64,000 bases of DNA. Origin: Epiperipatus broadwayi. Its lineage: Eukaryota > Onychophora > Udeonychophora > Euonychophora > Peripatidae. The stretch spans positions 963,825-1,027,824 of the forward strand of contig JAQFVV010000064.1 in the NCBI GenBank assembly GCA_028023455.1, read 5' to 3'. Below are positions 52,765 through 64,000 of the stretch, piece by piece. Each line of letters starts with the position of its first letter. Position 1 is the first letter of the stretch. The notes under the pieces were generated by a model. That model was not told where the DNA came from. It saw only the letters and a program-made list of their open reading frames with translations, and did no database searches. A program made the position numbers and the translations under genes.

Positions 52765-54759
52765 ATATATATATATATATATCGTAACCAACTGTTCACC
52801 AACTATTATCACCAAAATCTATTGTTTTCCGACTTTATTTGCTACATCACTTGTACAATATACTTAAATCATCATAAAATATCTTAACATTTATATCTCA
52901 GGTTCTAATTTTGATATGTACGAATCAAGGCACACTTAAGTTAGGCAAGAGGGTTCATTTTACTGTCACTCAATGTGCAACGGCACCTGCATTACTATGA
53001 GACAGTATAACTACTGGTCTGTTTTGGATCTTTTATCTGGTTGTGATATTAATATGATCTGCATAGTGAACAGTACCAGAGTACAGGCTCATTAATTGAT
53101 TTGATGACTAGCATATTATACTTTCTATTGATTGAATTATGCATAAACCACAGTGCTTAAACCATGCCACAGATATATGATTATAACTGTAAAATAATAA
53201 TGGGTTCTATTAATCACTCATTAAATAAATTAATTAATCCTATTTCTCAAATCTCAAAGAGTACTTGATAATCAGCATTTATGATTGCAATGATAAATTG
53301 GCCATGAAGTTGAAATATGGAATCAATAATAGTTCCATTAAACTGTAATGGCTAAAAATTAATTGAAATGATGATTAATGATTTGGAATAACCATGAATG
53401 CAAAAGCAATAATTAGCATACTTCAAAGACTACACTAATATTTACATTTGTTTACAGATGAAACATATAACAAAACAAATAATTTAAATATTGGAATAAA
53501 ATATATTAAATGTCCACACATACGTTCTGGTGCTTGCCAAGATACCCAAAATAATATCATAAGTGAGCATTATTTATGTTCATAAAAAAATCATAATAAA
53601 GTAATACTAAGTTCAATAATATAATACCTTGTTATGGAAATTATTCAATTTGAAGAATCAGTATACCCAACCTACCAATTAATCGCAATTACATATTTTC
53701 CATAGGTTCAAATAAATACGAATGACATTCATATCACATTCCCTTGTTTATGGATTCTCTAATCTTCCATGAAATATTTATTTATGTTGTTGAAATTGAA
53801 CATTTTAATAAAGCATAAAACAAACACCTACAAAACTTTGAGTTTATTAGAAGAACTGATTGCACTACCAGTTTCAAGAATTTCCTTAGTACATTACTTT
53901 AACTTAAATTAAATTTGAGGTTAGGATTACAAATATTCATTCAATCTGTAAGAATATGCCTCACATACCTTCCTTAACATATTTATCATCAACAACTAAT
54001 GAACAATAAACTTTTATACAACAATGACTTACTACCTGATGCACAGGGAAACACTACTAACATAGACATTAAATATCAAGTCTTCATCGACAACAATATT
54101 ATTAGTCTAGGGTCATGTTTGAATACACTTGAATTATATATCCAGGTATCTATCAGCACCTATATGGATACCAAAAAATATAAAATAAAAAATCAACAAC
54201 TTCCTTAATATATCATATCATCCAAGCATACTCATTAAGATTATGACCACCATGTATGATATTGTGTTGGATATTTCCATGACACTGCAAAATACTAATG
54301 ACTTCCTAATACAATAATTGCAGTAAAAAATAAAAAACCAGGTACATCCAATGGAAAATTCACAGCTGTAAAATAGTCACTGCCACCCATTCATTAAATT
54401 GTCATTCACAATGAACTCGATCTTTTATAAATATATTTTACCAAGTATACAATGAATTTAATAGAATCCTGCCAGCCAACATCAATTTATAAATTGTTTA
54501 TATCCAAGCAGTAAAATACAAGTAAAATACACAAACTTTAGATTCATATTATTAAAATCCTTTTCCCTTTAAACCCAATATAATATCACTTAATACTTTT
54601 GAAAACAAATAATGATGAATTTTAATTATTAATGACCCTAACCCTTCTTGAGATCAAATATTATCATTATCCCATCATCATTTTAATTAACAATCAATAA
54701 TTTACATAGTATACAATATAACATAACATATATGTATAACTATTAAATATAAAACATAC

Positions 54760-54760
<1 letters not shown>
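52765..54760. other. AT-rich intronic stretch
   Basis: One AT tract at 52765-52783. No gene, RNA or repeat family recognised. Confidence 0.45.

Positions 54761-54804
<44 letters not shown>
54761..54804. repeat. AT dinucleotide microsatellite
   Basis: About 42 bp of uninterrupted AT. Confidence 0.9.
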
Positions 54805-54808
<4 letters not shown>

Positions 54809-56960
54809 ATATGAGTTACATTTAAATTCTAATACTTAATGTTTTTGTAAATATCTAATGCTGAATTAAAAGAACGAACGTTCAAAATGCACAAATAAGA
54901 AATTATTAATTTATTAATATGTTTGATTTAAATATTGAAATAAGATAAATTTTAAAAAAAATTATAGAATTGAAGCAAAGATTCTAATCTTTAAATAAAA
55001 TATAATAAAAAGCCTTTTGATTTTAAAAATAACGAAGAGAGTTTTAATCTTAAAAATAAAAAATTACAAACAGATCCTTGGGGCAAAATGACCATTGAAA
55101 AGAGATTACGAAAGAGATAAAAGTCAAGAAATAGAAACAAAAGACTTGCTTTTCCCACCTAAGATATAGACACAGACCTCAGTGGGAAAATCTTATCTAT
55201 CCACAAACCCAAAATCTACTTGGACACAAACCCAATAAACCAATAAAATACAGACATGAAATGTTTGATCGATCCATGCATTCCAGAGATAAGATGCCTG
55301 AAGACTATAAAAAGAAAAATCCAAAGGAAATAATGAATTGGAGAATCAGAAAATTAAAGTTTTAAAATCCATTCATATTTGCTGAAAGTAAAAATAAAAA
55401 TCTTAAAAGTTATTATCACTATCACCAAGAATGTAATCATCTTCCGGCCAAAGGCAGCTTTCATCTCCATGGATTCCATCTTCAGAAATCATCATAAATC
55501 ATCATAAGTCTTCTATGGATCTTCATCACAAAGGAATGAGCATGGAGAAAGGAAGGTATAATTTAAAAATGATAAAATGAAATCTAAACTCTCTTTAAGT
55601 TCAAATCTTCGAACTTTATTTGTTTCTAAAAATGAACTATAAACTTTCTTTTCTGAACAAATCTGAACTTTATTTTTATAAACTTTGAAATTTTAAAAGT
55701 CTTATCTAAAGTTTTAAACGTGATCTCTTAAAATATGTAGTGTTTTTCTTTTATTTATTTATGCTTAATATCTGTTTGTAATAGGGTAGGGGTTTGCAAT
55801 TGCAAACTTAAATTTAAAAATAGAAACATATATCATTATTTGTGCATTATCGAATTTAAAAGAAGGGAAAATTAGGTCAAATAATATTGATAGTAAAAAA
55901 ATAAGTTAAATATAATGTGTCATCTTAAAATGATTTTAAAACCTTAAACTAAAAAGATTTTTTTTTAGAATTAAATTAATAAAATGATTTAAATGTTAGT
56001 TGAGTATGGGTAGCTGCTTTAACTCATTTAAATATATGTTAGTTAAAGAGGGATTTGATTTCGGACTATTTGTTTCATAGTTGTGTCAATGCTGGTGGAG
56101 AGATATATGGATGTTTACATCAATGTAATGTGAAGTGTGTTAGCACATAGGGTGATGAGTCCAACTGAATGCATGACCCCAAAGAGATAGTCATACCGTT
56201 AAAATGTACACAGACGTATTTCCTGCGCCATTGACCCATTCCAGCTATATGAATTGGGAGGATAAGCATGGCAAGATAGACTGCTCTCCCATCCATATGA
56301 AGCATTATTCTTTTATTATATTACATGCATGATTCCTTTGCCAGACAGACATGAATTCCTGTACTGATAAAGGTCATGTTTCTTCCAATAATATCATGCT
56401 GTTCAAATGCACATTCCTGTCAGCGTGATTCTATGCTAACATGTTCACATTGCATTGGTTGCTGATATATATCTGGAAGTGAGTATTGGTGTGGCTGCAG
56501 ACATTTAGCCTGGAATCAAATGTTTGAAAATCTTTTAAGTGCGTGGTCTGGGTAGCTCATCTATACTCAACATTTCTAAGATTAAAAAAAATAAAAGTTA
56601 AAACAAATAAAAATAATAGTAATAATAATGAAACAAAACATAAGTTTTTCTTTTATAATAATTATTTTTTTTAAGTTTGTGTGTCATCACATATATATAC
56701 GTGAATAAAATATTTTGTGTTATTAATACTGACAGTGATCTAGTGATTGTTTTTATTATTCTTTATTAAAAATATATTTTAATAAATATATTAAGTTTCT
56801 GCATCTCAATGAGCTAGAGGCGAGGGCTGATGGTCTTTAACAGCACATATCTGCCTACTCTATAAATTTTCTAGGTTCAAATGGCCTAGTGGTGCCCTGT
56901 ACGGCATATATGGTATGACTCGATTGATCTCCTCAACTTACCGACTGTTATAATATATAT
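54805..56960. other. Intronic stretch without recognised genes
   Basis: Two less AT-rich parts, 55065-55560 and 56040-56560, could be old retroelement leader or repeat DNA. 56815-56940 has a tRNA-like look (GAGCTAGAGGCGAGGGC, GGTTCAAATGGCC), but no second copy is present. No domain found. Confidence 0.35.
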
Positions 56961-56962
56961 AT

Positions 56963-57484
56963 AAGAAATAACAAAAAGGTTAACGGTAAATATAATATTA
57001 TAGTCTAAATTATTTTGTAGTGCTTTCAATTACGTGGTAATCCTCATCAGCTTTAAGTGAATTTCAAATTTTAAACTTAATGCTACGTATAATTCCATAA
57101 GCTGTGTATGGCAGTATTTGCAGTTTGCCTATTAATAACATCATTCTTATATTTATCAATTAATATTGCCTCTTTAATTTTCCTCTTTTTATGATTTCTT
57201 TATTAATAGTAATGAAATAAAAATATTAATGGAAGAAAGAAATCATAAAAAGAGGAAAATTTAAAGAGGCAATATTAATTGATAAATATAAGAACGATGT
57301 TATTAATAGGCAAACTGCAAATATGGTCATACACAAATTATGAAAATATACATAGCATTAAGTTTATAATTTGAAATTCAGTTAAAGCTGATGAGGATTA
57401 CCATGTAATTGAAAGCGCTACAAAATAATTTAGACTATAATATTATATTTACGGTTAACCTTTTTGTTATTTCTTATATATATA
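56963..57484. repeat. Long palindrome, arms about 250 bp, 13-bp spacer
   Basis: 56963-57213 and 57227-57484 are reverse complements with few differences, from AAGAAATAACAAAAAGGTTA outward to AAAGAGGAAAATT inward. Each arm contains CTGATGAGGATTAC..GTAATTGAAAGC (minus strand near 57015-57052; plus strand 57388-57416), resembling a hammerhead core. No protein encoded. Two copies of one element inserted head to head is the likely origin. Confidence 0.85.
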
Positions 57485-60400
57485 TTTTTTATAATGGGTA
57501 TTGTATTATATATATATATAATAAACTAACACACACTCTTTAACTTTACACCATTTTGCACAAGTTACCTAAAATAATACCCAATGCTTAAAATACATTT
57601 GGCATTTATACTTTGAATATTATTAAATTATTGCTTTCCATTTCTATATTCTCATTGCATTATAAATAATATTCCTAGGAATAACTTAGATATCCAAATA
57701 TCTTCTGTTAGTCATCCATAATTTATGAAGTACAAATCTCACTGAATATTTCATATCTCCAAATAACTTCTAATATAATTATATGATTGTAGAGTCTTCT
57801 TTTGGAAAATAAGTTGATCATTTCTGGTTTCTTTATCACCCAATATATCACCATTTTAAATAAAGATTTACTCCATGATAGTACAACAATAACTTCAGAT
57901 CAATTCTTTATCTTTTATGACACATATAATTTTACATTTCCATTAATAGCTGGCTTTCTCAAATAAATTATAAATGTTGTGAACATATCCAATTAAACTT
58001 TAAGGGTGTCACTAATAATTTAATGAATATTTTATCTTAACATCAAGAATATCCATAGTATGATATATAATTTCCCAATTCCACTCACAACTGGAAATTT
58101 AGAATTAATTTCAAACATCTCTAATATATCCAGGTAAGATTTAAAAATTCCTTAATCAATCAAAAAAAAACGAAACGACTTTATCCCAGCAGTAAAGGTG
58201 TTTGAAGCACAATATGCATTTTAGGGATTTCACTGACAGCAATAAATTTATACTTAAATATAAACGTCTTCCATATTAGAATAGTTTTGACAATTTCATT
58301 AACTAACAAAAAAAAACTTATCCAAGCAACATGAAGGTTCAAAGTATGATGTAGATTAATATGAAAGAATATTATTTAATTAGTAATATTTCTTTTGAAC
58401 TTAACGTTTTAAATTAAATCAGAACATTATTTACATATTCCATTTTCTTTTCCTTTATACTACTTTTTTTTTTTCAAAATTAAAAATTTATTAGAACAAT
58501 TAGAATGCATTAATAGGAAAACAAAAACTGATTTATCTTGAAATAATTGTGAAAAAAATCTCTAAACCATTGGAGTTGACAGTGACCATGTTTGAAGTTT
58601 AAGGAGCATTTGGTTTTGTAAAGTTTGCCAAAGACCAGATTTCCACATGTAGCCATTCAGGAGCTAACATGCTGTCTTTGAGGCAAATGCCTTTTAAAAG
58701 TTTTATGAAATGTTCCCTTATATTTAAATTTGAGTCACTAAAAATGAACTTGCTTCTGTTTTGCTTAGTATTATTGAATATTGCAATGCATTCTATAAAT
58801 ATGATGAATATTGTTTCCCCCAGTCATAAATTGAAAAGAGTCAAAGCAAATGTTCCCTAAGACAGAAATTTTGAGCTTTTATGTATTCATAATGTAACTT
58901 TTTTTTACTAAGTATCTGTATGCATAAATTGCATGAGTTGATCAAGTTAAGAAAAAGAATAATGTTTCACTCTTATTTCTAAAAACATAAATATATTTCC
59001 TGATCAACTCTACGTAGGAATTGTTACGATTATGATTGCCAACTGAATCAGTTTTTAATTTATAAATGAGGGTGTCAGAATTGTTAGACTCACTGATTCT
59101 GCATCAAACATATTGTAACTTAACAGAAAATAAAGTAAACGATCAGGATTTTGGTTTTCCGTAACTTAGTTATAATTTATAAAATTATATACCCGAGTCT
59201 TAATTGCTAAGTATTGGCAAAGGTAAATTATCTGTTCTAATAAACTAACCCTACTAAATTTAATAATAAACATTAATAGCATACAATGAAAAAAGTTGAT
59301 AGAAGCAAAATATTTTATTCTAACGAACTTAAAATATTTTAACATAAATAATTAAATAAAATTGGAGAGTACACGTGTTAATCCAGACATGAATCTATTA
59401 ATTAAAAAAACAGTTACACAATTAAAGTTTTTAGGTAAACAAAAGTCTCTTGAATAATAAAATTTAATGTCTCTAACAGGATTATATTATAAGCTTATTG
59501 GAGAATGGTTTGCAAATGCTTAATTTAGTCACAATCGGGAATAATTAATCTTAGCTTACTGGTAAGGTTACATAGGTTATGGGTTACCATGCATGGTTTT
59601 TTCTATGGTAGAATGAGTTTTTGGCCATCAGTTATAAGATGATCTTGGTCTGTCCTAAGAGCTAGTCATAAAAGCTTTTCTGGTGTCTGTCTTCATGAAC
59701 GATATCAGCAAAAGTCTCGGTCCACTCCAGCATGCAGAATTATTTCAGAGTGAAGTAGTCCTGGATATATTTTTGTTATCCAGGACCAACCAAAAGAAAA
59801 AACAGACAAGACACGATGCTGATCAAACTGGTCTCTTCCTTTTTATATTCAAAATCCAGTTTTCAATCTTCTGCGCATACTTTTTGCTTTTGTTAAAAAT
59901 ACACATTGATAATCTTGTGCATTCTTTTTGTTTTTTTCAGTTACAAAGTTATCCTTTTCATAATGTCTTTCTGCCATCTTTAATTAGCTAAAATGATTTT
60001 TCTTTTAGATTATCTGGATTAGTAATTTGTGTGTCTTTTGTTCTTTCCAATTTTTACTTTTATTTTTAATTAGATAAAAACAAATATGAACAAAAAAATA
60101 AACTTTCATTGCACGTTTTAAAAATATAAATTATACTAATCAAAAGATCTCTAAATTTACTTTTTTTTCTTAGCTTTTAAATATCTTACTTAATGCCAAT
60201 ATATTTGTACCATATATAAATAAATGGTACAATAATAAATGAGCACACTCTAATTTTAAATAATAGTAGAATTGGTATTATCAATTCGTTTTTGTTTTAA
60301 TATTTTTACAATAAGTTTTTTTTCATTCTTACTTTTTTCTTTACGTCTTATAATTCAACAGATTTCCCGCCAAAAATAAATAAATCTTTTTTCTCATTTG

Positions 60401-61170
60401 CATATCAAACACAAAATAATTCAACCGTTAAAAAAATAAAAATAAAAAATAATACTTGGGAGAATTTACAACTTATCAATTAGTTAAAAACTGGATTAAA
60501 TTTAGCTTAAACCACTCTCAACCCTAGTAAACAATATTTCTATATGTTCCCCTTTTAATAAAACCAATGTAAAATTATACCAAATTTTAAACTATATTTA
60601 TTTTAGTAAATATGAAAAACTATAAGAAAATTTAATTATTGATATGATTAATTTCATTTGCCCTAATTAAACCCACCTTAAATTATGTCATACTGAAACA
60701 TCAATCATTATAACCAATTTATAATATCAAAATAATATATGATAAGCTAAATAAAATATAGCTAACATTATCTGAACAGACATATGTAAAGAAAAAAAAT
60801 AACAGGTTTTTCATTCAATTGCATATTAATATAATTTAGTTTGAATTTATAAATAAAATAAAAATTAATTTTTTTTTTTTTTTTTCAAACTCTATAAATG
60901 CTAGTCAGTCTATTCCCAGTGGAGTTGGATAATAAGGTTGATATATATATACACACAAGTGTATAAATGAATAGCCAAACTGGTCTATTAATAGACAAAT
61001 AAAAAATAGAAAGACAAATAGACAAATATACAGTTAGATAAACAGATAGATATAATAATACAGCTAGATAGATAGATGAATGGATAAATTGATAGATAAA
61101 TGAAAAGATCGATAATATATGCATAATATACATATTGTAATTAAGTTATATATATAAGCAATCTTTTTTT
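57485..61170. other. AT-rich 3' end of the intron
   Basis: Contains an AT tract (57509-57521), a short perfect hairpin GTCCTGGATA..TATCCAGGAC (59758-59787) within a less AT-rich patch (59560-59840), a T run before 60885 and imperfect AGAT/GATA-type microsatellite DNA at 61005-61110. No other exon is supported. Confidence 0.45.
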
Positions 61171-61201
61171 ATGATTATTCTTCTTATAACTATATTTTCA
61201 G

Positions 61202-63846
61202 AATCTTCCCAAGGAGGTTTTCTAGAAGGACTTTTTGGTAAGCATCACCATAAAGCCACTGTAGAATATTCTTCAATTGATCTAAAAGAAAATATTGTGG
61301 TAAATGTAGTTTCTCAGTGGAAAAACAAATGGCAGTATGGAACATGGTACATGGTATATCCTTGGGAACAAAATGCACACCTGTATGAAAGCTGGATCAG
61401 TAATGGTGGAAAAACAGGTGTAACAAATGTAGATTTTTTACGCCACAGTCAAGCTATGTTGCAAATTTTTGAAAGACGTTCTATGGAGTGGCTATTGCAG
61501 TGGTTTAGGAGTTTTTTAGAACTAAGTATTATACCTCATTCTTCTATTAAAATGAATTTTGGAAAGATACCTAAACATTTACTTAAATTTAGACCTCTTG
61601 AAAATAGAGATTATCTTTCATGGTTTTATAACATATTTAAATTCTGCAAAGATGGAATTGCTGATCCCACTAATGAACTCAGTCAAGTGTTTGATGTGGC
61701 ATTAGGAAAATTAAACTTTCTCAAAGGTGTTTATAGAAAAACTGATTTTATTGCATTTCAACTTAAAACAAAATCAGAACATGTATTAGTACAAACACTT
61801 GGAGAAAGTTTAAATGCATATTACCAAAATCAATACCAAACTTGGCAACCTCAAATTACCCAATGGTTGTTAAATGTATTCTTTCGATATCTATTTTCAC
61901 TAGATAAAAAAAGAGGTGAATTTGAATTGCCTCAAATGATTCTAAATATCTTTCCTAATATTAAACCTGATGAGTATAAATTAATAATATTGCACTTGAT
62001 AGGTAAGGTTATAAATGATAAAGAAGTATCACATGAAGTTTTAGAACTAATGAAAGTTTTAAGAAGCAAAATCAATAAAGTACTCAAAAATAAATGCATA
62101 AAATGGATATATTATAAAAATAGATACTTACCTATAGGTGATGATGGACAGCTTGTACCTGATATTGAACCTGTATGGCCAGATGAGAACAGTATTTATA
62201 TCATTAAATGGATAGATAAAAATGGAATTAAGACACCTTTAGGATTTGATGGCCAACCACTAATTGTTGACAGAATTCCTAAAATTATCCGTTGGTATTG
62301 TGTTAATAAAAGATACATTCCTATAGGAGAAGGTGAAAATTCTATACCTAATTTTAAACCAATTGCTGCAAATGAAAAACACCCTCTTATTTTGCGTTGG
62401 ATTTTACAAAATAAAAACTATGTCCCTCAAACAGATGATAATGAAACACCAGAAGTTCATGAAATTGTAAAATGGAAAGAGTTAAATGGAATGTTTGTAC
62501 CTATTGGCACAGATAGAAAACCTATAGCTACAATTAAACCTTTAGCTCCTGGTGAACAAAATATATTTGTTACATGGAAACATTCACCTAAGGGACTTAT
62601 ATTAATAGGACCTGATGGAAAAGAGTCATCTGTTGATAGAGCTGAATTACCAAAAGTTATTAGATGGATTGTTATAAACAATAGATATATCCCTATTGGA
62701 AAAAATGAAAAGCCTATTCCAGGAATTCAGCCTATTAAGCAAGGTCAAGAATGTTCTCTTGTCAAAAAATGGATAAATGTACATAATGAATTAATGCCTT
62801 TGGTTAACAAAGATGAAGTTGTAAAAATAATAAAAGTATCAAAATTTATCAAGCAAGGTAATAAACTTGTTTGTATTGATACAAATGAAAATAATGTTCC
62901 AGGTCTCAGCTCATTAAAACCAGGAGAAACTAATCCATATGTATCTTGGAAATGGAGTGATAATGGATTTATCCCAGTTGGCCCAGATGAAAAACCTGTA
63001 AAATTAGAAATTGTAAAACTCAAACAGTTAAAAATATTTAAATGGGTAATTATTAGTGGCAAATACAATCCTTATGATGAGCATGGAAACGTTGTTCCCG
63101 ATATTAAACCAGTTTTACCTGGGGAAACAAATGAATATATTATAAGATGGGTAAAACGAAATAATAAAGATATTCCAATGGGGTTAGAAAATGAAGTCAA
63201 GGTAGAAAATATTGATGATGACACTGAATTACCAACTAATTTTAAAATTGATTGGGACAATCGAAGTGGAAAATGGACTCCACATGATAGTAGTGGAAAA
63301 GAAATCAATTTAATTATAGAAAATTTAAGCAATAAAGGTTTACAGAAGCTTATGTGGACACGGTTTGGGAAAAAATATGAAAAGATCTATAAATGGCTTA
63401 CACCTATTTTGGATTTGCTATTAAACATTAGACCAGGTTCAGAGAGTATACCAAATGATTCTTTATTGAAAGCACCTTCAGATATAACTAATATACATCC
63501 ATTTCCCAAAGAACAAACTGAGACTACATTACTTAGCTGGCTTCAGAGTGTCTTATTGATCTTAACTCAACCTCTTCCTGAAGCAGAACTTCCATTTGGT
63601 TTGCTAAAATACATAGGTACATTTATGAACAAAATTCAGCAACTCAAAGATTCAGTGCCTCCACCAACTCTTGAATTGCTAGAAATTGAAATTGATCATT
63701 TGGGGCGACCTGTTCCACAAAGTATTAATAATACTCTCTTGCCTTTGCCTTCTCTCTTAGCTTTGCCTCCTCTACCAGAGGGTTTTAAAGAAACCATAAC
63801 ACAAGCAAAATTAACACTTAATAAAGACTTCTTTAAAGAGGATTAA
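61202..63846 (+). CDS. Terminal exon of a secreted protein with about 13 tryptophan-anchored repeats
   Basis: The 3' splice acceptor TTTTCAG ends at 61201; coding starts at 61202 in phase 1 and ends at TAA 63844-63846. With the exon at 24550 the protein has about 894 residues: signal peptide, then SSQGGFLEGLFGKHHHKA; an N-terminal part rich in W, Y and amphipathic helices (to about residue 310); 13 repeats at about residues 313-732; and a C-terminal helical and proline-rich part (LLSWLQSVLLILTQPLPEAE, LPSLLALPPLPEGF). Repeats alternate between a 35-residue type (KW-x5-RYIPIG-x3-G-x-P-x-PDI-x-PV-x-PGE) and a 25-31-residue type (IRW/TW...PIGPDG). Few cysteines. I do not recognise the family; no enzymatic motif is seen. 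Secretion and an extracellular structural or binding role are inferred. Three AATAAA signals follow. Confidence 0.85.
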
Positions 63847-63944
63847 TAAAATAAAGTTTAGCTCATATTTCAGTAGCTGTTATTTATTCTAAAGTTCCAT
63901 ATGTTTTAACCTAAACGTTTTAAACAAACCTCTATATTAATAAA
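63845..63944 (+). terminator. Polyadenylation signals of the secreted repeat protein gene
   Basis: AATAAA occurs at 63845-63850 (overlapping the stop), 63850-63855 and 63939-63944. The last lies 98 bp after the stop, with a T-rich tract at 63967-63982 behind it, and is the most plausible cleavage signal. No further gene is seen to 64000. Confidence 0.55.
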
Positions 63945-64000
63945 TGAATGCAAAAAGAGATGACTGTTTTTTTTTTTTTTTTGTAATTATCATCTTATGT

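Noticed and set aside
59683-59991. 102-codon plus-strand open frame
   Set aside because: The first third is in a less AT-rich patch, but no domain is visible, a small hairpin lies inside, and the rest is a poly-F/L translation of T-rich DNA.
60885-61133. Minus-strand open frame rich in Y, L and S
   Set aside because: It lies on imperfect AGAT/GATA microsatellite DNA and a T run; low-complexity artefact.
61171-61201. ATG at 61171 as the start of the large secreted protein (MIILLITIFS)
   Set aside because: These ten codons lie in a pyrimidine-rich acceptor region ending TTTTCAG. The exon at 24550 supplies a better signal peptide in the right phase. It stays possible that some transcripts start here.

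Overview
The window is nuclear DNA from an animal, most likely an invertebrate. It is very AT-rich, with long gene-free stretches, AT/AAT microsatellites and many decayed transposable elements (RTE/CR1-like LINE, Gypsy LTR elements, Penelope-like elements, a pogo/Tigger-like transposase relic and a tRNA-derived SINE). Splice signals are of spliceosomal type. Nothing bacterial (operons, Shine-Dalgarno sites, CRISPR) is visible. The exact phylum cannot be fixed from the sequence alone.

Region by region. 1-3.5 kb: relics of non-LTR retrotransposons, one on the minus strand (connector, reverse transcriptase and C-terminus) and two short C-terminal pieces on the plus strand. 3.5-8.2 kb: AT-rich DNA without recognisable genes, then a SINE. 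8.4-11.3 kb: two Penelope-like fragments arranged head to head. 12-13.6 kb: a hairpin-forming repeat, then a roughly 320-bp unit bounded by inverted repeats that carries a near-complete hammerhead ribozyme. 14.2-14.6 kb: a possible promoter and untranslated first exon. 15.5-20.2 kb: a decayed Gypsy element with both LTRs, gag and pol. 20.7-21.7, 25.4-26.6 and 31.9-33.3 kb: three copies of a TA-flanked, terminal-inverted-repeat element that looks like a pogo/Tigger MITE. 22.6-23.6 kb: three SINE copies. 31.3-36.05 kb: a second, internally deleted Gypsy element with clean TG..CA LTRs and a 5-bp target duplication; one MITE copy sits inside its 5' LTR. 36.7-41.2 kb: the freshest SINE, a long inverted-repeat element, a Penelope GIY-YIG fragment and the pogo/Tigger relic. 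44-61 kb: microsatellites, foldback repeats and AT-rich DNA.

The one convincing host gene is on the plus strand. A small exon at 24550-24589 encodes a start codon and a signal-peptide core and ends in a consensus donor. It joins in frame (phase 1) to a 2.6-kb terminal exon at 61202-63846. The predicted product is a secreted protein of about 894 residues, carrying a central array of about 13 tryptophan-anchored repeats that I do not recognise. The 36.6-kb intron between the exons holds most of the mobile DNA of the right half of the window. This gene and its repeat module are the best candidates for something undescribed; the hammerhead ribozyme is the best RNA candidate.
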